Source: Nocardia inohanensis NBRC 100128 (GTDB taxonomy: Bacteria; Actinomycetota; Actinomycetes; Mycobacteriales; Mycobacteriaceae). Taken from it: a DNA stretch of 64,000 bases. Numbering within the stretch: position 1 is the stretch's first letter; every line of letters starts with the position of its first letter. Positions 1 to 8,257 of this stretch are shown piece by piece. The notes beneath the pieces are model-generated. The model searched no databases. It was not told the origin of the DNA and saw only the letters and a list, made by a program, of their open reading frames with translations. A program made the translations under genes and the position numbers. The DNA is taken from assembly GCF_001612945.1 (NCBI RefSeq), contig NZ_BDBK01000004.1, positions 1-64,000 on the forward strand, read 5' to 3'.

Positions 1-1
1 C

Positions 2-1531
2 TACCTGGTCGACCAGGACGCCGCGGAGATCATGGCCAAGGAGGCCATCGATGCCGTGCTCGATCTGGAGAAGATGGGCCTGCCGTTCAACCGGACGCCC
101 GAAGGCAAGATCGACCAGCGGCGTTTCGGTGGCCACACCCGTGACCACGGCAAGGCGCCCGTGCGTCGTGCGTGCTACGCGGCCGACCGCACCGGCCACA
201 TGATCCTCCAGACGCTGTACCAGAACTGCGTCAAGCACGACGTGGAGTTCTTCAACGAGTTCTACGTGCTGGACCTGATCCTGTCCGAGGGCTCCAATGG
301 TCCCATCGCGACCGGTGTGGTGGCCTACGAGCTGGCCACCGGCGAGCTGCACGTCTTCCACGCGAAGTCGATCGTGTTCGCCACCGGTGGTTCGGGTCGT
401 ATGTACAAGACCACCTCCAATGCCCACACCCTCACCGGTGACGGCATGGCGATCGTGTTCCGCAAGGGACTTCCGCTGGAGGACATGGAGTTCCACCAGT
501 TCCACCCGACAGGTCTCGCGGGCCTGGGCATCCTGATCTCGGAGGCCGTGCGTGGTGAGGGCGGCATTCTGCGTAATGCCTCCGGTGAGCGCTTCATGGA
601 GCGCTACGCGCCGACCATCAAGGACCTGGCGCCGCGTGACATCGTCGCGCGTTCCATGGTGCTCGAGGTGCGCGAAGGCCGTGGCGCGGGTCCGAACAAG
701 GACTACGTGCTCATCGACGTCACCCACCTCGGCGCGGACGTGCTGGAGGAGAAGCTCCCGGATATCACCGAGTTCTCGCGCACCTACCTGGGCGTGGACC
801 CGGTCGTGGAGCCGGTGCCGGTCATGCCGACCTGTCACTACGTGATGGGTGGCATCCCGACCCGTATCCGCGGTGAGGTGCTGCGCAACAACACCGATAT
901 CGTCCCGGGCCTGTACGCCGCCGGTGAGTGCGCCTGTGTCTCCGTGCACGGCGCCAACCGTCTGGGTACCAACTCGCTGCTCGACATCAACGTGTTCGGC
1001 CGTCGCGCCGGCATCGCGGCCGCCGAGTACGCGCAGCGCGCCGACTTCGTGGAAATGCCGGAGAACCCGGCGCAGATGGTGCAGGACTGGCTGGCCGGGC
1101 TGCTGTCGGACCACGGCAACGAGCGCGTCGCCGATATCCGCACCGAGTTGCAGAACGCGATGGACGACAAGGCCGGTGTGTACCGCACCGAGGAGTCGCT
1201 GAAGTCGATGCTCGAGGAGATCCAGGTGCTCAAGGAGCGCTACTCGCGGATCACCGTGCAGGACAAGGGCAAGCGCTACAACAGCGACCTGCTCGAGGCC
1301 GTCGAGCTCGGCTTCCTGCTGGAGCTGGCCGAGGTGACGGTGGCGGGTGCGGTGAACCGCAAGGAATCCCGCGGCGGCCACGCACGCGAGGACTACCCGG
1401 ATCGCGACGACGTCAACTTCATGCGCCACACCATGGCGTACAAGACGAGCCCGGAGCTCATCTCCGAAATCCGTCTCGACTACAAGCCGGTCGTGCAGAC
1501 CCGTTACGAGCCGATGGAGCGTAAGTACTGA
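2..1531 (+). CDS. sdhA: Succinate dehydrogenase flavoprotein subunit (5' partial)
   Basis: Flavoprotein subunit of complex II: it oxidises succinate to fumarate on covalently bound FAD at the inner face of the membrane. The first codons lie outside the window; the frame is open from base 2. Seen: the substrate/FAD-domain segment with QFHPTG, then SEAVRGEGG, then the HYVMGGI motif and the C-terminal capping region ending in EPMERKY. The visible 509 residues cover most of a subunit that is usually about 580-600 long. Its stop overlaps the sdhB start (ATGA), so the two are translationally coupled. sdhC/sdhD presumably lie upstream, outside the window. Confidence 0.95.
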   Translation, partial: YLVDQDAAEIMAKEAIDAVLDLEKMGLPFNRTPEGKIDQRRFGGHTRDHGKAPVRRACYAADRTGHMILQTLYQNCVKHDVEFFNEFYVLDLILSEGSNGPIATGVVAYELATGELHVFHAKSIVFATGGSGRMYKTTSNAHTLTGDGMAIVFRKGLPLEDMEFHQFHPTGLAGLGILISEAVRGEGGILRNASGERFMERYAPTIKDLAPRDIVARSMVLEVREGRGAGPNKDYVLIDVTHLGADVLEEKLPDITEFSRTYLGVDPVVEPVPVMPTCHYVMGGIPTRIRGEVLRNNTDIVPGLYAAGECACVSVHGANRLGTNSLLDINVFGRRAGIAAAEYAQRADFVEMPENPAQMVQDWLAGLLSDHGNERVADIRTELQNAMDDKAGVYRTEESLKSMLEEIQVLKERYSRITVQDKGKRYNSDLLEAVELGFLLELAEVTVAGAVNRKESRGGHAREDYPDRDDVNFMRHTMAYKTSPELISEIRLDYKPVVQTRYEPMERKY

Positions 1532-2304
1532 TGACTGCCACACTCGACCAGGCGGCTCCGCAGAAGCCCGCTCCGGTGCCGGACGGCTCGACCATGATCA
1601 CGGTCAAGGTCGCCCGCTTCAACCCGGACGACGACAAGGGCGCGCACTGGGACGAATTCAAGGTGCCGGTGCTCCCCACCGACCGGTTCCTGAACGTGCT
1701 GATCTACATCAAGTCCTACCTGGACGGCACGCTCACCTTCCGTCGCTCCTGCGCGCACGGCGTCTGCGGCTCGGATGCCATGCGCATCAACGGCGTCAAC
1801 CGTCTGGCCTGCAAGATCCTCATGAAGGACATGCTGCCCAAGAACGGCAAGGACATCACCATCACCGTCGAACCGATCCGCGGCCTGCCGCAGGAGAAGG
1901 ACCTCGTGGTGAACATGGAGCCGTTCTTCGATGCCTTCAAGGCGGTCAAGCCGTACCTGATCACCTCCGGCAACGAGCCCACCTACGAGCGCATCCAGTC
2001 CCAGCACGACCGCGCCCGTTTCGATGACACCACCAAGTGCATCCTGTGTGCCTGCTGCACCACCTCCTGCCCCGTGTACTGGAGCGACGGCAGCTACTTC
2101 GGCCCGGCCGCGATCGTGAACGCGCACCGCTTCATCTTCGACAGCCGTGACGAGGGCGCCCGCGAGCGTCTCGACATCCTCAACGACGTCGAGGGTGTGT
2201 GGCGCTGCCGCACCACCTTCAACTGCACCGACGCGTGCCCCCGTGGCATCGAGGTCACCAAGGCGATCCAGGAAGTCAAGCGCGCCCTGCTCTTCGCGCG
2301 CTAG
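1531..2304 (+). CDS. sdhB: Succinate dehydrogenase iron-sulfur subunit
   Basis: Electron-transfer subunit of complex II, 257 aa. It carries electrons from SdhA FAD to the membrane quinone site through three Fe-S clusters. Seen: the [2Fe-2S] ferredoxin-like cysteines in SCAHGVCGSDAM followed by LACK; then the two C-terminal cluster motifs CILCACCTTSCP and CRTTFNCTDACPRG, which bind the [4Fe-4S] and [3Fe-4S] centres. The ATG overlaps the sdhA stop by one base. A strong intrinsic terminator follows 17 bases after the stop, so sdhB ends the operon. Confidence 0.96.
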   Translation: MTATLDQAAPQKPAPVPDGSTMITVKVARFNPDDDKGAHWDEFKVPVLPTDRFLNVLIYIKSYLDGTLTFRRSCAHGVCGSDAMRINGVNRLACKILMKDMLPKNGKDITITVEPIRGLPQEKDLVVNMEPFFDAFKAVKPYLITSGNEPTYERIQSQHDRARFDDTTKCILCACCTTSCPVYWSDGSYFGPAAIVNAHRFIFDSRDEGARERLDILNDVEGVWRCRTTFNCTDACPRGIEVTKAIQEVKRALLFAR

Positions 2305-2321
2305 ACCGGCTCCCGGGACTC

Positions 2322-2357
2322 GAAAGCCGCCCCCGTCTTCGGATGGGGGCGGCTTTC
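2322..2357 (+). terminator. Intrinsic terminator of the sdh operon
   Basis: Perfect 13-bp inverted repeat (GAAAGCCGCCCCC at 2322-2334, complement at 2345-2357) with a 10-base loop. It starts 17 bases after the sdhB stop. No long U-run follows, which is usual for actinobacterial terminators. Confidence 0.85.
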
Positions 2358-2401
2358 GTTCTGCCCGGCTATGGTTCGGACGTGGATGCGAGGGGGCGGC
2401 G

Positions 2402-3898
2402 ATGGTGAAACGGGCCGGCGGGATGTGGGCGCGGCTGTTGCTGGCCGCGGTATTCGCCGTGAGCGGCTGCGGAATCGCGGGCAGCGCTTCGGATACCGGG
2501 CTGGAGCGGTTTTATGGGCAGCGGGTGGAGTGGGGGTCTTGCGAGGGGTTCGCGGGGGCCGAGGGGTTGGCGGAGTGGGGGTTGTCGTGTGCGCGGGTGC
2601 GGGTGCCGTTGGATTATGCGGATCTCGGGGGTGCGACCGCGGAGATCGCGGTGTCGCGGTTGGCGGCGCGGGGGACGAAAGTCGGGTCGTTGCTGACCAA
2701 TCCGGGTGGACCGGGTGGGGCGGGGTTGACGCGGCCGTTGTTGCTTGCGGCTTCGCCGGTTTCGGAGCAGTTCGATGTGATCGGGATCGATGTGCGGGGA
2801 GTGGGGGCTTCGACGCCGAAGGTGGTGTGCCGGACGGCGGAGGAGTTCGCGGCGGAGCGGAACGATGCGGACCTGGATTATTCGGCGGCGGGAATCGCGG
2901 CTACCGAGCAGCGGCGGAAGGAATTCGTCGCCAAGTGTGTGGAGCGCACGGGGGTCGAGGTGCTGTCGCATATCGGGACCCGGGAGACGGCGCGGGATAT
3001 GGATGTGATCCGGGCTGCGTTGGGGGACAAGAAGATGACGTATCTGGGGTCGTCGTACGGGACGCGGATCGGGTCGACCATGGCCGAGCTGTTCCCGGAG
3101 CGGATCCGGGCGATGGTGCTCGACGGCGGGATCGACGCGACCGCGGATATCGATGACGCGGAGCGGCGGCCGGCGGCCATGCAGCGGGCCTTCGACGCCT
3201 ATGCCGCCTGGTGTGTGCGGACGGCGGGCTGCCCACTCGGCACCGATGACGCTCGGGCGACGGAAGCCTTTCGCGCCCTGGTGAATCCGCTGCGGGACCG
3301 GCCGGCCACGGGGGTGGGGCGGACGCTGGGATACAAGGACGCGGTGAGCGCGGTGAAGGTGCTGCTCTACAGCCCACTCTCCTGGCAGACCATCAACACC
3401 GGATTGGCCGAACTGGCTCGTGGGCGCGGCGACATCCTTTTGTACTGGGCCGATTTCGCCGCCACCGGCACCGCGGACCGGGATCTGCAAAAGGCGGTGC
3501 TGTGCCGTGAGGAGCACATCGCCACCGATCCGGCCACGGCCGCCGAACTCGACCGTCGCACTCGCGCGGCCGCGCCCGCCTTCGACGACGGCCGCTCCAC
3601 CGGCCGAGTTTCCTTGGACGCCTGCGCTTTCTGGCCGGTGCCCGCCGCCTGGCTCCCCCATCAGCCGAAGATCTCACACCTGCCCAAGGTGGTCGTGGTA
3701 GCCGCGACCGGAGACCCCGTCGCCCCCTACGACGGCAGCGTGGCTCTGGCACGTGAACTCGGCGGGGACCTGATCACCTACGAAGACCACCGGCACGGGG
3801 TGGTCGGTGTCGGCTCGACCTGCGTGGACGAAGCCGTGGCCCGCTACCTGAACGTCCTGACCCCGCCCCCGGCCGGGCTGCGCTGTCCCGCGGCTTGA
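2402..3898 (+). CDS. TAP-like secreted alpha/beta-hydrolase lipoprotein
   Basis: Predicted cell-surface peptidase/esterase of the tripeptidyl-aminopeptidase-like family (relatives: Streptomyces SlpD/E, mycobacterial CaeA/Hip1), 498 aa. The N-terminus is a lipoprotein signal with a lipobox ending at Cys23 (AVSGC). Seen: the oxyanion-hole motif NPGGPGGAG, the nucleophile in GSSYG (Ser about 218), an Asp in ATGDPVAPYDGS and a His in EDHRHGVVG near the C-terminus, so the catalytic triad is complete. ATG 2402 is chosen because it directly precedes the signal peptide; the frame stays open upstream but overlaps sdhB. The first half of the coding strand is very G-rich and becomes C-rich after about 3200. 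The physiological substrate cannot be told from sequence. Confidence 0.88.
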   Translation: MVKRAGGMWARLLLAAVFAVSGCGIAGSASDTGLERFYGQRVEWGSCEGFAGAEGLAEWGLSCARVRVPLDYADLGGATAEIAVSRLAARGTKVGSLLTNPGGPGGAGLTRPLLLAASPVSEQFDVIGIDVRGVGASTPKVVCRTAEEFAAERNDADLDYSAAGIAATEQRRKEFVAKCVERTGVEVLSHIGTRETARDMDVIRAALGDKKMTYLGSSYGTRIGSTMAELFPERIRAMVLDGGIDATADIDDAERRPAAMQRAFDAYAAWCVRTAGCPLGTDDARATEAFRALVNPLRDRPATGVGRTLGYKDAVSAVKVLLYSPLSWQTINTGLAELARGRGDILLYWADFAATGTADRDLQKAVLCREEHIATDPATAAELDRRTRAAAPAFDDGRSTGRVSLDACAFWPVPAAWLPHQPKISHLPKVVVVAATGDPVAPYDGSVALARELGGDLITYEDHRHGVVGVGSTCVDEAVARYLNVLTPPPAGLRCPAA

Positions 3899-3937
3899 CC
3901 GGTTCGGACCGCTCTCCGGCCTGGACGATGCGGTGAC

Positions 3938-4555
3938 TCAAGCGTCTTTCTCGGAGTCATGGTGCGGGGCAAGGGATTCCCAGGACCAGGTCAGGGTTCC
4001 CGCGGCCAGGTCGGCGACTATGCCTTCGACATAACGTAATTCGGCCGCGTTGACGGCGCGCAGGTATTCGTCTTCCAGTACGACCACGCGCGGCAGGTGC
4101 AGCTGCTGGGCCTGCGCGGCGTCCGCTTCCATCTCCTCGGCTTGTGCGCGTAGCGCTTTCGCACGCCGCTCCAGCTCGACGCGCGCGCCGTCGGGGCCGA
4201 GCAGCATCAGGAAGGACAGGGCGGCGGGGAACTCGGGGAACTCGTTGCGCGGCTTGGAGATCATGTCGGCCAGCCAGGCGCCGCAGGCGGTGCGGCCGGC
4301 ATCGGTGATCTCGTAGACGGTGCGTTCGGGGTACTGCTGATCGCGGCCGGTTTCGCGGACCGCGACCAGACCGGCCTCCTGAAGCCGGGCGATCGTCTTG
4401 TAGAGCTGGGCGCGCGCGCCCACATTGACGACCTTGTCCTTGCCCCATTCCTTGATACGGCGCTGGATGGCGTACGGGTGCATCGGCTCCAGGTGCAGTA
4501 TCCCGAGCACCGCCACGGCCAGGGGGGAGCTCTTGATCTGCGTCGATGCCGTCAT
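3938..4555 (-). CDS. PadR-family transcriptional regulator
   Basis: 205-aa repressor-type protein. The N-terminal PadR winged helix (about residues 10-90) begins ILHLEPMHPYAIQRRI and includes the recognition region LYKTIARLQEAGLV. It is followed by a C-terminal helical dimerisation domain with a long charged segment (about 115-185), as in Vir-type PadR proteins. The gene is transcribed away from the gene at 4680, and four evenly spaced CTAG motifs lie between them. It probably represses itself and the divergent gene. The ligand is unknown. Confidence 0.9.
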   Translation of the reverse strand: MTASTQIKSSPLAVAVLGILHLEPMHPYAIQRRIKEWGKDKVVNVGARAQLYKTIARLQEAGLVAVRETGRDQQYPERTVYEITDAGRTACGAWLADMISKPRNEFPEFPAALSFLMLLGPDGARVELERRAKALRAQAEEMEADAAQAQQLHLPRVVVLEDEYLRAVNAAELRYVEGIVADLAAGTLTWSWESLAPHHDSEKDA

Positions 4556-4567
4556 ACCCCCATCCTA

Positions 4568-4616
4568 CTAGGTTTCCGAAAACTAGATTCATGCAAACTA
4601 GTTGCCAAGAAACTAG
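4568..4616. promoter_or_regulatory. Four CTAG motifs at exact 15-bp spacing (candidate PadR operator)
   Basis: CTAG occurs at 4568, 4583, 4598 and 4613, exactly 15 bp apart. The first three units have the form CTAG-N8-AAA. CTAG is normally scarce in GC-rich genomes. The array lies in the 124-bp divergent intergenic region between padR and the 153-aa gene, where an operator for both promoters would sit. The first pair also reads as an imperfect palindrome (CTAGGTTTC / GAAAACTAG). Binding by the PadR protein is inferred from position only. Confidence 0.65.
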
Positions 4617-4679
4617 TCTCTGTGCCACCATTGAGGAGCAGGCGAACTCGACCACACCGAATCCGAAAGGACCGAGGCG

Positions 4680-5141
4680 ATGCACACCACCAAGCCCGTG
4701 AGAATCCACGTCGACCACGACAGCACCAAGCACCTGGGCGACTGGACCGACGCCGACCGCTTCGACGTCAAGGCCCGCTACGGCACGACCGTCATCGACC
4801 TGCGCTCGCCGCGCATCGCAGGCGACGCCGAGATCGTGATTCACGCCGACCTCGACCACGCCATGGTCAAACTGCTGGTGCCGGACGACGCCGTCATCGA
4901 CCAGTCGGAGCTGGAGTGGACCGGTCGCGGCCGGGTCAAGGACTTCGCCCGGCCCGCGCACGCCGCCGGCCGCGTCATCCGGCTCACCGGCACCGCGAAG
5001 ACGAGCGAGTTCCGCGTGCATCGCGCCGGTATCGCCGTGCTGTCGGCATTGTTCAGCCGTGAGTTCTTCGAAGACGCCAAGCGCGCCCGCAAGCAGGGCC
5101 GCACCCCGACGCTGGCCGACCCGGCGCACGCCCCACGCTGA
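4680..5141 (+). CDS. Conserved hypothetical protein, PadR-linked
   Basis: 153 aa, soluble, no signal peptide or membrane segment. The sequence is rich in short beta-strand-like stretches (RIHVDHDS, TVIDLRSPRI, EIVIHADLDHAMVKLLVPDDAVI) followed by a basic C-terminal helix (FFEDAKRARKQGR). The N-terminal two thirds suggest a beta-solenoid or adhesin-like fold as in DUF4097-type proteins, but I do not recognise the family firmly. The ATG has a GAGG 4 bases upstream. It is divergent from padR across the CTAG array and is probably the main regulated target. Function unknown. Confidence 0.7.
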   Translation: MHTTKPVRIHVDHDSTKHLGDWTDADRFDVKARYGTTVIDLRSPRIAGDAEIVIHADLDHAMVKLLVPDDAVIDQSELEWTGRGRVKDFARPAHAAGRVIRLTGTAKTSEFRVHRAGIAVLSALFSREFFEDAKRARKQGRTPTLADPAHAPR

Positions 5142-5362
5142 CTTCCGGCGTATCGTCCTCGGCTGCAACCGATTTCGATACCGGCGGAACGAACAGCACA
5201 GCACCGCCGCCCCGCGGTGCGCAACGGATCGCCCGCGTCATCGGACGCGGGCGAACCTCGCATTGCCCGGTGCATGATCGGAGCGCGAGCGGGTATCGCC
5301 GCCAGCGGTGCTGGGCGTAGCCTGAACAAGACCAGGGCCTACCTATCGAGAGGAGGCCCGGG

Positions 5363-6358
5363 ATGGAATCCACCGATCTGATCGTGGTCGGCGCGTCGGC
5401 CGGTGGGGTCGAGGCGCTACGTGAATTCGTGCGCGGACTACCCGGGGATATCGCGGCCGCGGTACTGGTGGTGCTGCATATGCCACCGCACGGGGTGAGC
5501 GCACTCGCGCCGATCCTCGGCCGGGCCGGGCCGTTGCCGGCGGTGCCGGCGCAGGACGGCATGCCGCTGGAGAACGGCCGCATCCACGCCGCCGTCCCGG
5601 ATCACCATCTACTGGTCCGGGATTCGCGAATCATGTTGTCGCACGGCCCTTCCGAGAACGGGCACCGGCCGGGAGTGGACGCCCTGTTCCGTTCCGCGGC
5701 GGTCGAGTGGGGCCCCCGGGTGACGGGGGTGGTGCTCTCCGGTTCCCTGGACGACGGCACCGCCGGCCTGATGCTGATCAAACGCCAGGGCGGCCTGGCC
5801 GCGGTGCAGGATCCGGAGGAGGCGTTGTATCGCGGCATGCCCGACAGCGCCCTGGCCCATGTCGCGGTGGATCTGGTGCTGCCCGCCCGCGAACTCGGGG
5901 GCGCGGTGGCGGACCTGTTGAAGGAGCGCGGCACGCTGCCCCCGCCGCCGCCGCTCTCGGAAATGGATCGAATCGAGGCGAAGATCGATGCCGGTTCGCA
6001 TACCGGCCGAGATGGGGTGGAGGCCATGGCATCGCCGTCCGGATTGAGCTGCCCCGACTGCAACGGCTCGCTCTACACCTTCGGCAACGGCCTGCGCTAC
6101 CGCTGCCGGGTCGGGCACGCCTGGTCGGCCGAGGCGCTGCTGACCGAACAGCAGCTCGAGGTGGAGAAGGCGCTCTGGTCGGCACTGCGCGCATTGCAGG
6201 AGAAGCAGCAGCTGGCCGAGCGCATGCGCACCGACGCCAAGCGTTTCGGCGACGACGGCTTGGCGCGGCGCTACGCCGACCAGGGATCCGAACACGGGCA
6301 TGCTGCGGAAGTTATCCGGAAGCTGCTGGTCGGGCGTGGAATCGAGGGTTCCGGCTAG
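5363..6358 (+). CDS. cheB: CheB-type protein-glutamate methylesterase without receiver domain, with C-terminal zinc-ribbon-like module
   Basis: 331 aa. Residues 1-195 form a CheB methylesterase domain with all three catalytic residues visible: Ser12 (GASAGG), His39 (VVLHMPP) and Asp131 (GSLDDGTAG). There is no N-terminal receiver domain. The C-terminal part, from about residue 230, has a CPxC...CRxGHxW cluster that looks like a zinc ribbon, then a helical tail. In chemotaxis CheB demethylates receptors, but no motility or receptor genes are nearby. With the adjacent CheR-PAS protein it more likely belongs to a non-motile signalling module. A GAGGAGG-type ribosome site precedes the ATG. Confidence 0.88.
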   Translation: MESTDLIVVGASAGGVEALREFVRGLPGDIAAAVLVVLHMPPHGVSALAPILGRAGPLPAVPAQDGMPLENGRIHAAVPDHHLLVRDSRIMLSHGPSENGHRPGVDALFRSAAVEWGPRVTGVVLSGSLDDGTAGLMLIKRQGGLAAVQDPEEALYRGMPDSALAHVAVDLVLPARELGGAVADLLKERGTLPPPPPLSEMDRIEAKIDAGSHTGRDGVEAMASPSGLSCPDCNGSLYTFGNGLRYRCRVGHAWSAEALLTEQQLEVEKALWSALRALQEKQQLAERMRTDAKRFGDDGLARRYADQGSEHGHAAEVIRKLLVGRGIEGSG

Positions 6359-6371
6359 TAGGTTGTGCGCT

Positions 6372-8255
6372 GTGGACCAGGAAAATGCGCCCCGCCCCGC
6401 GCACGGCTTCGAGGAGATCCTCCGGTATCTCAAGGAGGCTCGCGGTTTCGACTTCACCGGGTACAAGCGCAGCAGCCTGATGCGCCGGGTGGACCGGCGC
6501 CTGGCGCAGCTCGGCGTAGCGGACTACGTCGAGTATCTCGATGTGCTGCAAGCCAACTCGGATGAGTTCGCCGCGCTGTTCAACACCATCCTGATCAATG
6601 TCACCGGCTTCTTCCGCGATGCCGACGCCTGGGAGTACCTGCAAAGCCAGGTGGTGCAGACCATGCTGGCCGAGCGCGGCCCGGAGGAGCCGGTGCGGGT
6701 GTGGTGCGCGGGCTGCGCCTCCGGGGAGGAGGCGTACGGGCTGGCCATCGTGCTGGCCGAGGTGCTCGGCATCGACGAGTTCCGGCAGCGGGTGAAGATC
6801 TACGCCACCGATGTGGACGAGGAGGCGCTGGCCACCGCGCGGCACGCGGTGTACAGCGAGAAAGAGGTGCAACCGCTGGGGCAGGACCTGATCGCACGCT
6901 ATTTCGAGCCGGTCGGCGGCCGCTATTCGTTCCGCAAGGATCTGCGCCGTTCGGTCATCTTCGGCCGCAACGACCTGGTGCAGGACGCCCCGATCTCCCG
7001 GATCGACCTGCTGGCCTGCCGCAACACCCTGATGTACTTCAACGCCGAGACCCAGACCAAGATCCTGGACAAATTCCATTTCGCCCTGGCCCCACGGGGA
7101 ATGCTGTTCCTGGGCAAGGCGGAGATGCTGCTCTCGCACAGCCGCATCTTCGATCCGGTGGACCTCAAACGCCGGGTGTTCCGCAAGGTGCCGACCTCCC
7201 GGGTGGATGTCGGTTCGGTGTTCGGCCGCGCGTTCATGCCGGACCGCCGGGATCTGGAACAGGTGGAGACGTTGCGCAGCATGGCCTTCTCGACCGGCCC
7301 GGTATCGCAGGTGGTGCTGAACGGTGACGATGTGGTGGCCCTCGCCAATCAGCAGGCGAAGCACCTGTTCGGCCTGAGCGATCGCGATATCGGCCGCCCG
7401 CTGCGGGATCTGGAGCTGTCGTACCGGCCGGTGGAGTTGCGCGGCTATATCGATCAGGTGCGAACCGAGCGACGCGCGCTGCGCATCAAGGACATCGAAT
7501 GGCAGCGCGGTCCGGGCGAGGTGCTGGCGCTGGAGGTGCACGTCAGCCCGCTGATCGCCGATGACGTGGCGCTCGGCGTCTCGCTGGTCTTCCACGATGT
7601 GACCGCCACCCGGCGGCTGCTGACCGAGTTGAATCGCGCCAACCAGCAACGGGAATCGGCCTACGAGGAGCTCCAGTCCACCAACGAGGAGCTGGAGACC
7701 ACCAACGAGGAACTCCAGTCCACGGTGGAGGAGCTGGAGACCACCAACGAGGAATTGCAGTCCACCAACGAGGAATTGGAGACCACGAACGAGGAGCTGC
7801 AATCCACCAATGACGAGCTCCAGACCATCAATCACGAATTGCGCGAGCGCAGTGCCGAACTCGACGAGGTGAACGAGTTCTTCGCCGCCGTCATGGGTTC
7901 CTGGTCGGCCGGGGTGGCCGTGGTCGACAGCTCCATGCGCATCGTGGTGTGGAACAGCGGGGCCGAGAACCTGTGGGGCATGCGCTCGGACGAGGCCGAG
8001 GGTGAGCATCTGCTCAATCTGGATATCGGATTGCCGGTGGCGGAGCTGCGGCCGATCGTGCGCCCGGCGCTCAGCGATCCGGCGTACCGGGCCGAGGTCA
8101 AGATCGATGGCGTGAACCGGCGCGGGCGCGGCATCACCGTGCGCGTGGTCTGCACCTCGCTGCGCGATCGCGCCGGTGCACCCAGCGGGGCCATCCTGGT
8201 GATGGAGCCCTGCAACGGCGGCGACCCGGAAGCCGGTGCGGCGCAGGCCCTTTGA
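6372..8255 (+). CDS. cheR: CheR-type methyltransferase with PAS domains and long coiled coil
   Basis: 627 aa from GTG 6372 (AGG nine bases upstream, 13 bases after the cheB stop). Order of parts: CheR N-terminal helical domain (1-75); SAM-binding methyltransferase domain with VWCAGCASGEEAYG (about 108-122) and DLLACRNTLMYF; a PAS-like segment (about 305-415); a coiled coil of eight heptads alternating EELQSTN and EELETTN (about 432-487); and a second PAS domain to the end. This layout matches the CheR half of CheB-CheR-PAS hybrids, here split into two genes. It should methylate glutamates on an unknown protein partner. Confidence 0.9.
   Translation: MDQENAPRPAHGFEEILRYLKEARGFDFTGYKRSSLMRRVDRRLAQLGVADYVEYLDVLQANSDEFAALFNTILINVTGFFRDADAWEYLQSQVVQTMLAERGPEEPVRVWCAGCASGEEAYGLAIVLAEVLGIDEFRQRVKIYATDVDEEALATARHAVYSEKEVQPLGQDLIARYFEPVGGRYSFRKDLRRSVIFGRNDLVQDAPISRIDLLACRNTLMYFNAETQTKILDKFHFALAPRGMLFLGKAEMLLSHSRIFDPVDLKRRVFRKVPTSRVDVGSVFGRAFMPDRRDLEQVETLRSMAFSTGPVSQVVLNGDDVVALANQQAKHLFGLSDRDIGRPLRDLELSYRPVELRGYIDQVRTERRALRIKDIEWQRGPGEVLALEVHVSPLIADDVALGVSLVFHDVTATRRLLTELNRANQQRESAYEELQSTNEELETTNEELQSTVEELETTNEELQSTNEELETTNEELQSTNDELQTINHELRERSAELDEVNEFFAAVMGSWSAGVAVVDSSMRIVVWNSGAENLWGMRSDEAEGEHLLNLDIGLPVAELRPIVRPALSDPAYRAEVKIDGVNRRGRGITVRVVCTSLRDRAGAPSGAILVMEPCNGGDPEAGAAQAL
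7665..7832 (+). repeat. Eight 21-bp coding repeats in cheR (42-bp super-period)
   Basis: Eight consecutive 21-bp units, each beginning GAGGA or GACGA, alternate between versions encoding ...LQST(N/V) and ...LETTN, giving a 42-bp super-period. At protein level this is a heptad coiled coil. The nucleotide identity between units is high enough for slippage or recombination to change coil length. Confidence 0.85.
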
Positions 8256-8257
8256 TA

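Noticed and set aside
5142..5362. Stress-sigma promoter (GGGTAT at about 5299) before cheB
   Set aside because: A GGGTAT -10-like motif exists but no matching GTTT-type -35 element lies at the usual distance, so it was not called.
7665..7832. Regularly spaced repeats considered as a CRISPR array or VNTR locus
   Set aside because: The repeats are contiguous 21-bp coding units of a coiled coil without unique spacers and are in frame in cheR.
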